IMG/VR virus record: IMGVR_UViG_3300017949_000004
Span: 28,249 to 92,248 of that record
Reading direction: 5' to 3' (one strand)
Length of the DNA stretch: 64,000 nt
Source: a virus
Position 1 is the first letter of the stretch; every line of letters starts with the position of its first letter. The notes below the pieces were generated by a model, which ran no database searches, had not been told where the DNA came from, and saw only the letters and a program-made list of their open reading frames with translations. Position numbers and translations under genes: made by a program. Of the stretch, positions 15,533-24,502 are shown piece by piece.

Positions 15533-16171
15533 TTAGTTTACCTCAATATCATATACGAAAATCGTTTTATCAAAATACATTTCCATTATGAAATTAATTA
15601 CATTATACATTGAATCGTATGGCATTGCTATATCCTTGGTGACCGGATTTGTAGCTGATACACCAGAATGAATAGCACCAAGCCTTACGTTTGAAATCCT
15701 TTTATCCTTAACGTACTCATAATGAGATTTTTTGGATTTTATATATTCTGCCATGACATCAAAATTTAAAATTTCACTATAGAAGTCTGCATCAGGTGGG
15801 CGATACATTTTTGCTTCTTCACCATACTCCTCCCACCAAACAACATGGCTTCCTATAGTTATCAATAAAGGTTTAACATTATCACGCTGAGGAACTGCAT
15901 TAGATAAATTATGTGTAGGATAATGCCTCTCATAAACTTCTTTAATCATTAGTTCCTGTGAGTTATCTAAGGAAGAATGATTGTATGCCAAGTTTATAAA
16001 AACATCACATGAATTTGTAGCATCGGTAATAAAAAGACGATCCTCTGGTTTTGAAATATCATAACCGTTTGACCTGCTATATCTTTCTACTTCGTGTCCT
16101 GCTTGTTTTAGTTGCTCAAAAAGTTTAACACCGAAACCCTTGTTACCACCTGTCATTACAATTTTATACAT
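15533..16171 (-). CDS. NAD(P)-dependent short-chain dehydrogenase/epimerase-like
   Basis: 212 aa. TGGNKGFG at residues 7-14 is the Rossmann dinucleotide motif (TGxxxGxG). DVFINLAYNH fits the NxAG-like strand and ITIGSHVVWW the serine strand; the catalytic YxxxK is probably YIKSKKSHYEYVK. Enzymes of this type modify nucleotide sugars. It is shorter than classical epimerases (300 aa or more) and overlaps the radical-SAM gene by 8 nt. Confidence 0.7.
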   Translation of the reverse strand: MYKIVMTGGNKGFGVKLFEQLKQAGHEVERYSRSNGYDISKPEDRLFITDATNSCDVFINLAYNHSSLDNSQELMIKEVYERHYPTHNLSNAVPQRDNVKPLLITIGSHVVWWEEYGEEAKMYRPPDADFYSEILNFDVMAEYIKSKKSHYEYVKDKRISNVRLGAIHSGVSATNPVTKDIAMPYDSMYNVINFIMEMYFDKTIFVYDIEVN

Positions 16172-17036
16172 GTAATATATCTCTCACGTCTATTCTATTT
16201 AATTGTTCATGAGGATAATCCTCACCGTCATTAAAGGCATAGCATGTTTTACATGCTTGTAAATGACTTATAGGACCATATAAAAACTTTTCTAATTTTT
16301 CTTTGCTGTCTTTTTCGTGTAGGTTAACTCTATCTAAGCCATAGTCATATGGATTGTCTAAGCCTTCCTGTATGTAAAGTTTTTCTTTTACAAAAGATAA
16401 CGGACATCTATAAAAATTTCCTTGGTGAAATCCCCAGGTACTATCCTTCATCCAACATCTTCTGAATGCTATTTCAGTTAGCATATCATTTCTTTGAGGA
16501 GTGTTTCTATACAGCTCTTTAAAGTTTCCAGATAGAATATTCACAGTTGAATTTTTACTATGTATGTCTTTTTGAACAGCCTTGAGATTGTCTACAACAT
16601 TAGGATTGGTAATTTCATGGCACATCAAATGAGGATACTGAGCTAGTTTATTTTCTATTAGCCTGTAAATTTTATCATAGTTAATGTTTACATTTTTATA
16701 AACACTAATGTTTAAAATATCAAGTGCTTCCCAGAACTCATCTGTCATCTTTACAAGGTTTATGCCGTTACTAATTATATTAGTCTTATAACAAAAGCCC
16801 TGCTCCTTAGGGTACTTTAAAAAGTCTACAATTCTAGGATGTAGTGTTGGCTCTCCTCCACCTATTCGTATAAGATCAATGTGGAACCATTGTTTTAGTA
16901 CATCAATATCTTTTTTATAGTCCTTAAAATTTAAAAACGTATTCTTTTTAAAGTAGGGACTTGCCATGCTACAGCGAGCACATTTAAGATTACAGTCTAA
17001 TACAGGCCAAACTTCAAAGTATGTTTTCGTCCACAT
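16164..17036 (-). CDS. Radical SAM enzyme
   Basis: 290 aa. Cys15-x3-Cys19-x2-Cys22 binds the 4Fe-4S cluster, and RIGGGEPTLHP is the SAM-contacting GGE motif. Cys near the C-terminus (CWMKD, CPLS, CKTCYAF) could hold a second cluster (SPASM/twitch type). Reaction unknown. Flanked by a dehydrogenase-like gene and UvsX; with the sugar enzymes around it, modification of a sugar or peptide is possible. Confidence 0.85.
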   Translation of the reverse strand: MWTKTYFEVWPVLDCNLKCARCSMASPYFKKNTFLNFKDYKKDIDVLKQWFHIDLIRIGGGEPTLHPRIVDFLKYPKEQGFCYKTNIISNGINLVKMTDEFWEALDILNISVYKNVNINYDKIYRLIENKLAQYPHLMCHEITNPNVVDNLKAVQKDIHSKNSTVNILSGNFKELYRNTPQRNDMLTEIAFRRCWMKDSTWGFHQGNFYRCPLSFVKEKLYIQEGLDNPYDYGLDRVNLHEKDSKEKLEKFLYGPISHLQACKTCYAFNDGEDYPHEQLNRIDVRDILHV

Positions 17037-17202
17037 ATTCTCGTCTTACTTCTTCTACACAATTCTCACATATATAAAGCTCTCCGCCTTCTCCATGAAA
17101 GCAAAGAGCCCTATCGCCTTCCCAGATAGTTATTTGACATCTATCACAAGATCCCTCAGGCTTCTTCGTAGGCTTTTTCAATGTCTTCTTCAGAAACTTC
17201 AT
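17014..17202 (-). CDS. Small zinc-ribbon protein
   Basis: 62 aa from ATG 17202 (an in-frame ATG at 17247 lies deeper inside uvsX). Two CxxC pairs, CDRC and CENC, spaced about 24 residues, form a probable zinc ribbon after a Lys-rich N-terminus. It overlaps the 3' end of uvsX by 47 nt and the start of the radical-SAM gene by 23 nt. Function unknown; DNA or RNA binding is plausible. Confidence 0.6.
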   Translation of the reverse strand: MKFLKKTLKKPTKKPEGSCDRCQITIWEGDRALCFHGEGGELYICENCVEEVRREYVDENIL

Positions 17203-18229
17203 CTTTAATAATGCCGTCGCTTGAGGATATAAGATATCTATTCTCAATCCATTTTACAAATGTTTCGTCTTTTAATACAGGCAACCAAAACTCTTTAGTG
17301 TATGTATCCTTGGCACGAACTTTAGGATCAATTGCTTCACCTGTTTCCATGTCTACTCTTTGATACCAACCATTACTAGGTTTAATAACATGTCCAGAAG
17401 ACATTGCCATATCCAAAAGTCCGGACCATTTGCTAATACCACCTTCAAAAGTTACTTCAATTGGAATTTTAGACTTCTCTCTAACAAAGCGAGACTTTTC
17501 AACATTAATAATAAAATTATAGCCTACTAGATCAGCACCTTGTTTTTCCTGCTGTCTACCAATGATGTAGATATTGTCTGCAGAATAATAAATGCCTGTT
17601 CCACCAGAAACAATGTCTTTAGGAAACAATCCAATCTCTTTGTATGTGTGATTAACAACCACTGCAGGAATATCCTTTAGTGTTAGGTGAGGTGTAATCA
17701 TTCTAAACAACGACTTCATTTGTTTAGCCCTTGTCATATCAGCTACACTCTTACCATCTAAGGCATCTTCTACTTCTTTTTTACTAGCTAAGTTTCCTAC
17801 GGAGTCAACAAGAATGATAACATGATCACCTCGTTCTAATCCATTTAACTGAGACATGATATCGTGTTTAAGCTGTTCAATATCTGTAATAGGTGTATGA
17901 ACAACACGATCAGTATCAATACCAAAGGTGTGAAAGTATGACTGAGGTGAACCAAACTCTGAATCGTAAAACAGAACAATGGCATCCTCATACTTATCTA
18001 GATAGGATTTAGCCAACAACAAACTAAATGCTGTCTTAAAGTGTTTAGAAGGACCTGCAAAAACTGTCAAGCCAGGTGTAAGTCCTCCATTTAGTTTTCC
18101 ACTCAACGCAACGTTAAGTGCTGGAACAGACGTTTGTATTAAATCCTTTGTATTAAAAAATTTAGAATTAGATAATATTTCTGATTCTTTAATCGTGCTG
18201 TTCTTTTTTAATTTATCAAGTAAACTCAT
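17156..18229 (-). CDS. uvsX: RecA-like recombinase UvsX
   Basis: 357 aa versus 391 in T4. GPSKHFKT (59-66) is the variant Walker A of T4 UvsX, and VIILVDSVGNL the Walker B strand; GGTGIYYSADNIYIIGR corresponds to DNA-binding loop 2. Forms presynaptic filaments for strand exchange with UvsY (46849-47289). AAGGAG precedes the ATG. Confidence 0.95.
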   Translation of the reverse strand: MSLLDKLKKNSTIKESEILSNSKFFNTKDLIQTSVPALNVALSGKLNGGLTPGLTVFAGPSKHFKTAFSLLLAKSYLDKYEDAIVLFYDSEFGSPQSYFHTFGIDTDRVVHTPITDIEQLKHDIMSQLNGLERGDHVIILVDSVGNLASKKEVEDALDGKSVADMTRAKQMKSLFRMITPHLTLKDIPAVVVNHTYKEIGLFPKDIVSGGTGIYYSADNIYIIGRQQEKQGADLVGYNFIINVEKSRFVREKSKIPIEVTFEGGISKWSGLLDMAMSSGHVIKPSNGWYQRVDMETGEAIDPKVRAKDTYTKEFWLPVLKDETFVKWIENRYLISSSDGIIKDEVSEEDIEKAYEEA

Positions 18230-18238
18230 AATATCTCC

Positions 18239-19009
18239 TTACCATTCCATACCAGACAAGAGTTTATCTAATTGCCTGACACGTCTAATTGTATTTTGTT
18301 TTAAAGCCTCTAACATATGATTGTGATATGTTGTATTATTACATAGGTTAGCCATATGTGTCAAGTCTTTTGGTAAACATTTTCCCCCAAAACCTAAACC
18401 ACCGTCGGGCCCTGGGCATTTCCAATGTGATCCTCCAATTGATACATCTCGGGATAACATCTTTTCTATACTCTCATAGTCCATACCTTGTTCTTCACAA
18501 ATGTCATAAAAGTCATTTGCTAATGCTACTCGCATAGCTAGGGCTGTGTTCCTAGCCAACTTAAACATCATAGCTTCTTTACCACTAACAATATGTATGT
18601 CCTTCAACATAAAAAAGTCTTGTAGGTATTCACCCAAAACTTTATTAGAAGTAACTATGGGAAGTTCTTTGCTAACTACATCTTCTCTCCAATGTTTCTC
18701 CCTGAGAAACTCTGGCATAAAATCCGCATCTGGGAATAAACTAACTTGATCGGGACCTATTGTACTTCTAATAATAATTTGTCCTTTACCTTTCCATTCC
18801 TCATACACTTTTTCTAAAAGAGTAGTGTCTAAATGCTTACCATTATCTGGAGTAGGTACACAAAGAAAAACAAAATCGTATTTCTTTTCTTTACCTTCCT
18901 CATAACCCAACAAAGGATCATGTTTAGATACCTGAGCATCTGTAAACTCTAACATGTACTCTGTTGCTTTTCCAACAAAGCCATAACCCACAATTAATGT
19001 TTTTATCAT
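18239..19009 (-). CDS. UDP-glucose/GDP-mannose dehydrogenase-like
   Basis: 256 aa, short for the family (about 400 aa). GYGFVG (8-13) binds NAD, CVPTP follows the second strand, and GGKCLPKD near residue 210 contains the catalytic Cys. Oxidises a nucleotide sugar C6 alcohol to the acid; the C-terminal UDP-binding domain is missing, so the true substrate is uncertain. The start overlaps the gp43 stop (ATGA), so a sugar gene is coupled to the DNA polymerase. Confidence 0.85.
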   Translation of the reverse strand: MIKTLIVGYGFVGKATEYMLEFTDAQVSKHDPLLGYEEGKEKKYDFVFLCVPTPDNGKHLDTTLLEKVYEEWKGKGQIIIRSTIGPDQVSLFPDADFMPEFLREKHWREDVVSKELPIVTSNKVLGEYLQDFFMLKDIHIVSGKEAMMFKLARNTALAMRVALANDFYDICEEQGMDYESIEKMLSRDVSIGGSHWKCPGPDGGLGFGGKCLPKDLTHMANLCNNTTYHNHMLEALKQNTIRRVRQLDKLLSGMEW

Positions 19010-21507
19010 GAAAATAAATCCTCCAATGTAGCAACAGGTTCAGTTGTCCAACCCATGCTTTTAACAATAGTATCCATAGGTTCTAAAAATGCCTTTTGGA
19101 ACATTGTATCATAGTCAACGTACTTGTGCAAGTCAAACTCCTCGGGGAGCTTTGTAACAAATGCAACCGTATTTTCTTTTATAAGGTTAGGCTCATACAA
19201 ATATAAAAATTTAATCTTATCGCCTTCCTGAATTTGTTCATACTTATGAGAAAGATTATTTTTTTCTAGATAAAAGTTGTAGAGCAAACTACCCCTAACG
19301 TGCATAGGAGTTCCTTTGTTATAGATGTGTGAGGAACTTCTATACTTTGCCATGTTATTACACCCACGTGGAAAAGCTATTTCCTCAGGGCTCATACTTT
19401 TAAACTTAGACTTTGTGCTTTCAATAAACTTATGTAGTGTGTCCTGATCTGAGGTTAAGCAGAGTCTAACGGCTTCTCGTAAACTATCTCGAACAGGAGC
19501 AGGTGTAGAAGAACGAACAATTTCCAAACCCATAACTTTTAAGTCTGGAGTAGAATAACGAACACCTTCATTATCCCACACGTTCATAGCATAACGTTTC
19601 TTTGCTATCCAAATGGCCTTATCTGCGATTGCCTCACGTTTAAAGAATATTTTTTGTTCAAAGGCGTTTGTGTATTTAGCAAGTTTACTCATTGCCTTAT
19701 CAATACAGGGCTCAATCTGCTCTGTACCTATTTGATCTAGGATGTCAACAATCTTATCCTTAGGCTTGTCTTTGTAAAAAGTCTCAACAAGGTTCTTGAG
19801 AGTAATGTAGCATGAGTCTGTGTCGGAGTAAAAGCTATATACTACCTCATTATTAGTCCCACAAACCCTGTTGAGAAAAAGGTTTAGTGCTTGTGCTGTG
19901 TCCTGAATAATATATTGTCCGGACAATGTAATACCTTCTGCAATCCTATCATCATAGTATCTAAAGTATTCATTAGCCATCGCACCATAAAGAGAGTTAA
20001 GTTGAATCTTACGAGCCATCTGAAAATTGTTGTACTTAGCAATCTCGTTTTTGTATACGTCTGCTTTTGTTTCCTCATACTTACGCTTGGATTCCAACAT
20101 CAACTTCTTATATTTCTGACGATCATCAAAAAACTTTTGTACAATCTCTGGGAAATATCCTTGCTTTTCCCGAGTAAAACAATAACCATTAGCTGCCATT
20201 GCGTAGTTCTTATCCCGAAGTTGGGATAAGTCATAACCTTTTGTAAGTAAGTCTTTAATTTGCACATCAAATGTATAACCAGGAACCAGTGTTTCTGGAG
20301 ACATGTTATACTGCATAATGATTGAGGGATACAGTGAAGTCGCATCGAAAGAAGCAACCCATTCATATTCACCGGGTACAGGCTCTTGTACATAAGCACC
20401 TGCAATATTTCTTGAGGGACGATCGGGCTTCAAGTGTATCACAACATCTTGATCGATCAAATGATTGTACAACAAACAGTCCCAAGTCCTAACAGATGAA
20501 AATACATCTGCATAATTGCACTTGCCGTCGTATGCCATTGTTAGACAAAGTTCAATTAACTTCATCTTGTCCTCAAGTTTATCTACAAGGACAGTATCAA
20601 TGATGTTATACTCTACAAACCTGTTCCAGTCATTCTCATAAAACTCTCTGAAAGTATCAAACCCACTTTCAAGTTTCTTTTGTCCTAGTTCTACATCTGC
20701 AATGTAATCTAGTTTGTAGGATTCTCGGGTAATGTATGTAAACTTCTTATACAAGTCTAGGTAATCTAACTGAGCAACGCCTGTCATCTCATACTTAACT
20801 TGTTCCCTACCACCTATCGTTAGATTTTTTCTAGCAACTAAGCCAAAGGGACTGAAACGTTTTTTATCCTCGTCACCTAAGATACGTTCTACCCTAGCAA
20901 TAAGATAAGGCAAGTCAAACAGTTCTGTATTCCAACCTGTTATAACGTCAGGTGTATTAGCATTCCACCAATCTAAGAAGTTTTGTAATAGAATTCGTTC
21001 GTCAGAACAGGGGCGATAGTCTATGTTGTAGTCCTTAGTAGCCTCGCCCGGAGTAAAGTTACCTAGTCCAAATGTTGTTATCTTTTTTGTGTTGTTGTTT
21101 TGTAAGGTTATGAGAAGAACTTTCTCAATAGGATTGTTTACATCTGGGAACCCATTCTCTGCTGTTGTTTCTATATCAATAGAATAGATGTCGATGTGTT
21201 TAGGATCCCAGGCAATCTCGCCGGGATATTTTTCTGTGATATATTGGTAACCCCATTGTGTTTGTCCGAAGATAGGAAAGTTAGAAACTTCCTTGTATCT
21301 ATCTACAAACTCTGATGCTTCTTTGTTTGTCTCGAACTTTACAGGAGCAAGTGTTTCACCGAACATGCTCTTGTATTTAGAGTGCTTATCTGTTTTTACA
21401 TAAAGGGTGGGCTTAAAGTCGTGTCGAGAAGTAAAACGTTTACCATCTCGAACACCTCGAACTAGTATCTTGTTGCCATAGTGCTTGGCAAACGTATAAA
21501 AATTCAT
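19006..21507 (-). CDS. 43: DNA polymerase gp43 (family B)
   Basis: 833 aa (T4 899). Exonuclease motif DIETT (Asp111, Glu113); polymerase motif A DATSLYP (388-394), motif B KIQLNSLYG (500-508), motif C YSDTDS (560-565). The proofreading and polymerase residues are intact. Own early promoter at 21534-21562; GGAG before the ATG. Works with clamp 45, loader 44/62 and helicase 41. Confidence 0.98.
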   Translation of the reverse strand: MNFYTFAKHYGNKILVRGVRDGKRFTSRHDFKPTLYVKTDKHSKYKSMFGETLAPVKFETNKEASEFVDRYKEVSNFPIFGQTQWGYQYITEKYPGEIAWDPKHIDIYSIDIETTAENGFPDVNNPIEKVLLITLQNNNTKKITTFGLGNFTPGEATKDYNIDYRPCSDERILLQNFLDWWNANTPDVITGWNTELFDLPYLIARVERILGDEDKKRFSPFGLVARKNLTIGGREQVKYEMTGVAQLDYLDLYKKFTYITRESYKLDYIADVELGQKKLESGFDTFREFYENDWNRFVEYNIIDTVLVDKLEDKMKLIELCLTMAYDGKCNYADVFSSVRTWDCLLYNHLIDQDVVIHLKPDRPSRNIAGAYVQEPVPGEYEWVASFDATSLYPSIIMQYNMSPETLVPGYTFDVQIKDLLTKGYDLSQLRDKNYAMAANGYCFTREKQGYFPEIVQKFFDDRQKYKKLMLESKRKYEETKADVYKNEIAKYNNFQMARKIQLNSLYGAMANEYFRYYDDRIAEGITLSGQYIIQDTAQALNLFLNRVCGTNNEVVYSFYSDTDSCYITLKNLVETFYKDKPKDKIVDILDQIGTEQIEPCIDKAMSKLAKYTNAFEQKIFFKREAIADKAIWIAKKRYAMNVWDNEGVRYSTPDLKVMGLEIVRSSTPAPVRDSLREAVRLCLTSDQDTLHKFIESTKSKFKSMSPEEIAFPRGCNNMAKYRSSSHIYNKGTPMHVRGSLLYNFYLEKNNLSHKYEQIQEGDKIKFLYLYEPNLIKENTVAFVTKLPEEFDLHKYVDYDTMFQKAFLEPMDTIVKSMGWTTEPVATLEDLFS

Positions 21508-21533
21508 AATAACTCCAACACAAATAAGTCATA

Positions 21534-21562
21534 ATTATAGTATCGTTGGAGGATAATGTCAA
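21534..21562 (-). promoter_or_regulatory. Early (sigma-70) promoter for gene 43
   Basis: Minus strand TTGACA (21562-21557), 17 nt, TATAAT (21539-21534), consensus at both boxes. Confidence 0.9.
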
Positions 21563-21565
21563 GTA

Positions 21566-21976
21566 TTAGATGACCACTTTCTTTCTATTGAGTAAGTGGG
21601 CTTCTTCTATATCCTCTTTGGATTGACCAAAATAAGCAACACCCAAGTGTTCTCGAATCATTATATCTTTTACGCTTTGGTCTCTATCTTCCTTGGCATC
21701 GTACACGATAAACTCTCCAAGGATACGACCAAATTTCCCTGTGGCGTCTTTGTGAGTCCGTAAAGTTGATTCTTTCCCAAGGGCCGTTTTAAGAAATGCC
21801 TTCGCCATAAGTCCGTATTGCTTTTCAACCTTATCTCTTGTCCGGCTTTCAGGAGTGTCAATTCCATATAATCGCACTCGTTGGTTACGATACCATATTC
21901 CGAAACCGAGATCAATGTCGACATCCACGGTGTCACCATCTACTACCCTTACGATTTTACATTTATACTCGTACAT
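21566..21976 (-). CDS. Staphylococcal-nuclease-like endonuclease
   Basis: 136 aa, the usual SNase domain length. VVDGDTVDV and RLYGIDTPESR hold the calcium ligands and first Arg; GKFGRILGEF carries the second Arg and Glu region. No signal peptide, so it acts in the cytoplasm, perhaps on host DNA. Its 3' end lies in front of the gene 43 promoter. Confidence 0.9.
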   Translation of the reverse strand: MYEYKCKIVRVVDGDTVDVDIDLGFGIWYRNQRVRLYGIDTPESRTRDKVEKQYGLMAKAFLKTALGKESTLRTHKDATGKFGRILGEFIVYDAKEDRDQSVKDIMIREHLGVAYFGQSKEDIEEAHLLNRKKVVI

Positions 21977-21977
21977 A

Positions 21978-22310
21978 TCAACCTTTTAAAGTTTGCTTAG
22001 TAACAATATTATTGTCCGGAACAAGAAGTCCTGAACCAAATCGTCTATTGTATTCATTTAGCAAAGATGTCTCAGGTTGATAAATTGAAACGATGTGTGC
22101 TGGCATAATAGGTACTTTATGCTCTTTAGCAAAAGGAGCATAGGGAGCAAGGCCAATGCCAAACTCATTGGGATTATCCTGTTTAGGAACCATCATTATT
22201 AAACAAGGTTTATTGGCTAGAACAAATTCCCTGCCTTCAACTTGTATCTCTTCGATATCTCCAATGATGTCCTCACCAGATGATAATTTTATAATTTGGA
22301 CATTGGCCAT
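21978..22310 (-). CDS. Small Sm/beta-barrel-like phage protein
   Basis: 110 aa. The N-terminus IIKLSSGEDIIGDIEEI, followed by a loop and PCLIMMVP, resembles an Sm-type barrel strand order. The protein at 44959-45384 starts in a similar way (VVRLLGGQNIIGYT), so the two are probably distant paralogues. Function unknown; RNA binding is a guess. AAGGA precedes the ATG, and it stands between hsp20 and the nuclease. Confidence 0.6.
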   Translation of the reverse strand: MANVQIIKLSSGEDIIGDIEEIQVEGREFVLANKPCLIMMVPKQDNPNEFGIGLAPYAPFAKEHKVPIMPAHIVSIYQPETSLLNEYNRRFGSGLLVPDNNIVTKQTLKG

Positions 22311-22320
22311 GCTTTATTCC

Positions 22321-22761
22321 TTATTTAACTTTGATTGTTGTTGCTTTCTTTTCTTCTGGAACTTCTCTAATCAGAGTGATTAAAAGCATTCCATCTACAA
22401 ACTCTGCATCTTCTACTTTAACATGTTCTGCTAATGCAAATGTTCTTGTGAAGTTACGAGCTCCAATACCCTTGTGATAAAATTCTCTTTTATCTTCGCC
22501 TCGGTCTTGTACACCTTGAACAACGAGTTTATTACCTTCGGGTACTAGGTTGATGTTAAATTCATCTTTTGTGAAACCTGCTGCTGCAATTTCAATAATG
22601 AATTTTTCATCTTCAACCTTTACAATATTGTAGGGTGGATAATTGTTTGCAATCTCTGAAACATTCACAAGATTGTCTAACATTCTATCAAAACCTACAG
22701 TGAAAGGTTTTACATCATTTAAAAAATCAGCCATGTTGGCTGTAGTATATCTTCTTACCAT
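22321..22761 (-). CDS. Small heat-shock protein Hsp20 (IbpA-like)
   Basis: 146 aa. Alpha-crystallin domain from about residue 40: YNIVKVEDEKFIIEIAAAGF, then the FYHKGIGARNFTRTFALA strand block and a C-terminal TTIKVK tail like the I-x-I/V motif. Holds misfolded proteins, and marine T4-like phages often carry one, probably to aid capsid or scaffold folding. GGAGGA precedes the ATG. A late promoter and a 5' hairpin lie upstream. Confidence 0.95.
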   Translation of the reverse strand: MVRRYTTANMADFLNDVKPFTVGFDRMLDNLVNVSEIANNYPPYNIVKVEDEKFIIEIAAAGFTKDEFNINLVPEGNKLVVQGVQDRGEDKREFYHKGIGARNFTRTFALAEHVKVEDAEFVDGMLLITLIREVPEEKKATTIKVK

Positions 22762-22798
22762 TTTAGTTTCCTCCTATATTTAGCAAGGTTAGTTATAC

Positions 22799-22817
22799 GA
22801 GACCCTTTCGGCGTCTC
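22799..22817 (-). other. Stem-loop at the 5' end of the late hsp20 transcript
   Basis: Minus strand GAGACGCC-GAAA-GGGTCTC with a single bulged G and a GNRA loop. It is not followed by a T-run. With T4 spacing, transcription from TATAAATA at 22823-22830 would start at about 22817, so the mRNA would begin with this hairpin. Confidence 0.6.
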
Positions 22818-22822
22818 AATTT

Positions 22823-22830
22823 TATTTATA
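22823..22830 (-). promoter_or_regulatory. T4-type late promoter for hsp20
   Basis: Minus-strand TATAAATA, 62 nt before the hsp20 ATG and 6 nt past the stop of the oxygenase gene. Confidence 0.8.
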
Positions 22831-22835
22831 AAAGT

Positions 22836-23420
22836 TTAAGGGTTTTGATTAAATTCACCTTCCCTAAACCACAAATTAACAGCCCACTTTTCTCCTAGTC
22901 CTACAGGCTCTCCGCCATGTAAAGCAAATGGGTGTTCAATGTTTGTTCCGGGATAACATGTATGAAAAATTATTAAGCGACCCTGAACTGCATCTACTCT
23001 TCTAGACAGTTTAGGAAAAATTGTTCCTCCCCCAGAAGTAGGAGTATTCAAATACATTAATGCAGTTAGAACTCTTTGTCCTCCCGACTTAATAAGTTCT
23101 GGATTTTTTACAAGATCAAAAGTATCATGATGTGGTTTGTATTCTTGTGTTTTATCATATCGAATAACTTGAGGCGGCTCACTCTGAGCAGGATGTATTC
23201 CTACTTTGGATGCTACCTTTTCCATAAACGTTTTGACAAAGGAATCAGTATGAGATAGCCAATGTTGATAGCTAGTCCTTGCATCTGTTATTGGATTGTC
23301 TTTGTCAAAAACTTTTGAACGTTCTAAATGATCTCGACTCATTTCTATTATAGTTTCGCATTCGTAACTCGTTAGAAAATTGTCCTCATAATATATAAGC
23401 GGCGTCAAATTTAGGATCAT
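22836..23420 (-). CDS. Prolyl-4-hydroxylase-type 2OG-Fe(II) oxygenase
   Basis: 194 aa. Iron ligands His97-x-Asp99 (PHHDTFD) and His168 (ALHGGEP), 2OG-binding Lys178 (EKWAVNLWF): the full P4H set. The substrate is probably a protein prolyl or similar side chain. Inserted in the replisome operon between regA and the hsp20 promoter. Confidence 0.92.
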   Translation of the reverse strand: MILNLTPLIYYEDNFLTSYECETIIEMSRDHLERSKVFDKDNPITDARTSYQHWLSHTDSFVKTFMEKVASKVGIHPAQSEPPQVIRYDKTQEYKPHHDTFDLVKNPELIKSGGQRVLTALMYLNTPTSGGGTIFPKLSRRVDAVQGRLIIFHTCYPGTNIEHPFALHGGEPVGLGEKWAVNLWFREGEFNQNP

Positions 23421-23426
23421 ATTATG

Positions 23427-23849
23427 TTATCGTTTTTTACCTATGTTGTACTTTGGAATTAAATCCCATTGATCTTTTTCTTTAAAAGCAATTATTTTAA
23501 TCTGACTTAGAGGGGCTAAATTTTCTTCCTCTAATTCAATTAAAAGTTTTACAAGTCCCCAATCTTGTAGAAGTTTACCTATTGTGTTCCTTCTTTGCAA
23601 ATCGTTCTCTGTAAAATCTGCCGCTTTGCCGTCTAAAGCAAACAGTTCTTTAAAATGCGTAATAAAGTATCTTCCCTTCTTGTGTAAAATATGACAAGAC
23701 TGAAAAAGAACATTATCCTTTTTAGAAGCAATGCCTATTCTAGACAATGTTTCCCTGACTTTTAAGAAGTCATCAGGACTGTTGAGTTCTATCTCTAAAG
23801 GAAAATAACCTGGAAAATTAATATCAAAGAAATCTTCTTTGTTGTTCAT
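23427..23849 (-). CDS. regA: RegA translational repressor
   Basis: 140 aa (T4 122). DDFLKVRETLSRIGIASKKD and LFQSCHILHKKGRYFITHFKE align directly with T4 RegA, as does KYNIGKKR at the end. Binds the start sites of early mRNAs, including genes 44 and 45 in T4. An extension of about 15 residues lies at the N-terminus. AAGG precedes the ATG. Confidence 0.97.
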   Translation of the reverse strand: MNNKEDFFDINFPGYFPLEIELNSPDDFLKVRETLSRIGIASKKDNVLFQSCHILHKKGRYFITHFKELFALDGKAADFTENDLQRRNTIGKLLQDWGLVKLLIELEEENLAPLSQIKIIAFKEKDQWDLIPKYNIGKKR

Positions 23850-23897
23850 CTCATTTACCTTATAACTAATCCATAATTACTCTATGGAATTCTTAGT

Positions 23898-23905
23898 TAT
23901 TTATA
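23898..23905 (-). promoter_or_regulatory. T4-type late promoter before regA
   Basis: Minus-strand TATAAATA overlapping the last codons of gene 62, about 49 nt before the regA ATG. Confidence 0.65.
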
Positions 23906-24359
23906 ATTTTCCACCTTTAGATGATTTTAGGTATTCCTTGATCTCCTCAATGTTCTCTGGAGTTAAAATTCTTAAGGCTTCTTTTGCCTTATTGAAACTG
24001 TAACCAAAATACTTTTGTACTGCTTCAAGATTTTCTTCTTCACTTTTCAACCATTTGTTGTAGCGTTTCTTTTTGCGAACAACAGCACAAAGAAAATCAT
24101 ACTGCATCTTTTTATCTAAATGAGATCTAGAATTCATTTCATTGCCAGCAATAACTGTATCAGCACCATACCCCATAGCACGATTAACTATAAAAGGATT
24201 GTATTGATTCTCTGTCCAATCATCTACAATCAAATTTTCTTTGGTGTAGTTTATGCTATTGGCAAAATCAAAAGGGGAGATCTTCGCAAGTTTTTCTACG
24301 AAATCTTCTTCATTGATTTCACTTACTGCTGGACCAAAGCCTTCTAAAATACTTTCCAT
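23901..24359 (-). CDS. 62: Clamp-loader small subunit gp62
   Basis: 152 aa (T4 187) starting at ATG 24359, which overlaps the stop of a 47-aa gene as TGATG; AGAGG precedes it. No ATPase motifs, as expected. Placed between gp44 and RegA as in T4. Assembles as 44(4):62(1) to load clamp 45. Confidence 0.85.
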   Translation of the reverse strand: MESILEGFGPAVSEINEEDFVEKLAKISPFDFANSINYTKENLIVDDWTENQYNPFIVNRAMGYGADTVIAGNEMNSRSHLDKKMQYDFLCAVVRKKKRYNKWLKSEEENLEAVQKYFGYSFNKAKEALRILTPENIEEIKEYLKSSKGGKL

Positions 24360-24502
24360 CAACGACCTCTGATCTGATAGGAAGATGCTAAAAGTTCTGC
24401 ATTCTTCATCATAAAGTCTGCCTCATAATAAGAACCAAACCCTACTAATAATAATAAAACAATAAATGCAAATACTAATACTGCTCTTTTCATTCTGTTC
24501 AT
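24359..24502 (-). CDS. 47-aa single-membrane-span micro-protein
   Basis: Starts MNRMKRAVLVFAFIVLLLL: two or three positive residues and then a strong hydrophobic helix (about residues 7-22), then a soluble tail with SYYEADFMM. The start overlaps the previous 36-aa gene as ATGA and the stop overlaps gene 62 as TGATG. A second ATG at 24493 is possible. Such tight coupling on both sides makes it likely to be translated. Confidence 0.7.
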   Translation of the reverse strand: MNRMKRAVLVFAFIVLLLLVGFGSYYEADFMMKNAELLASSYQIRGR

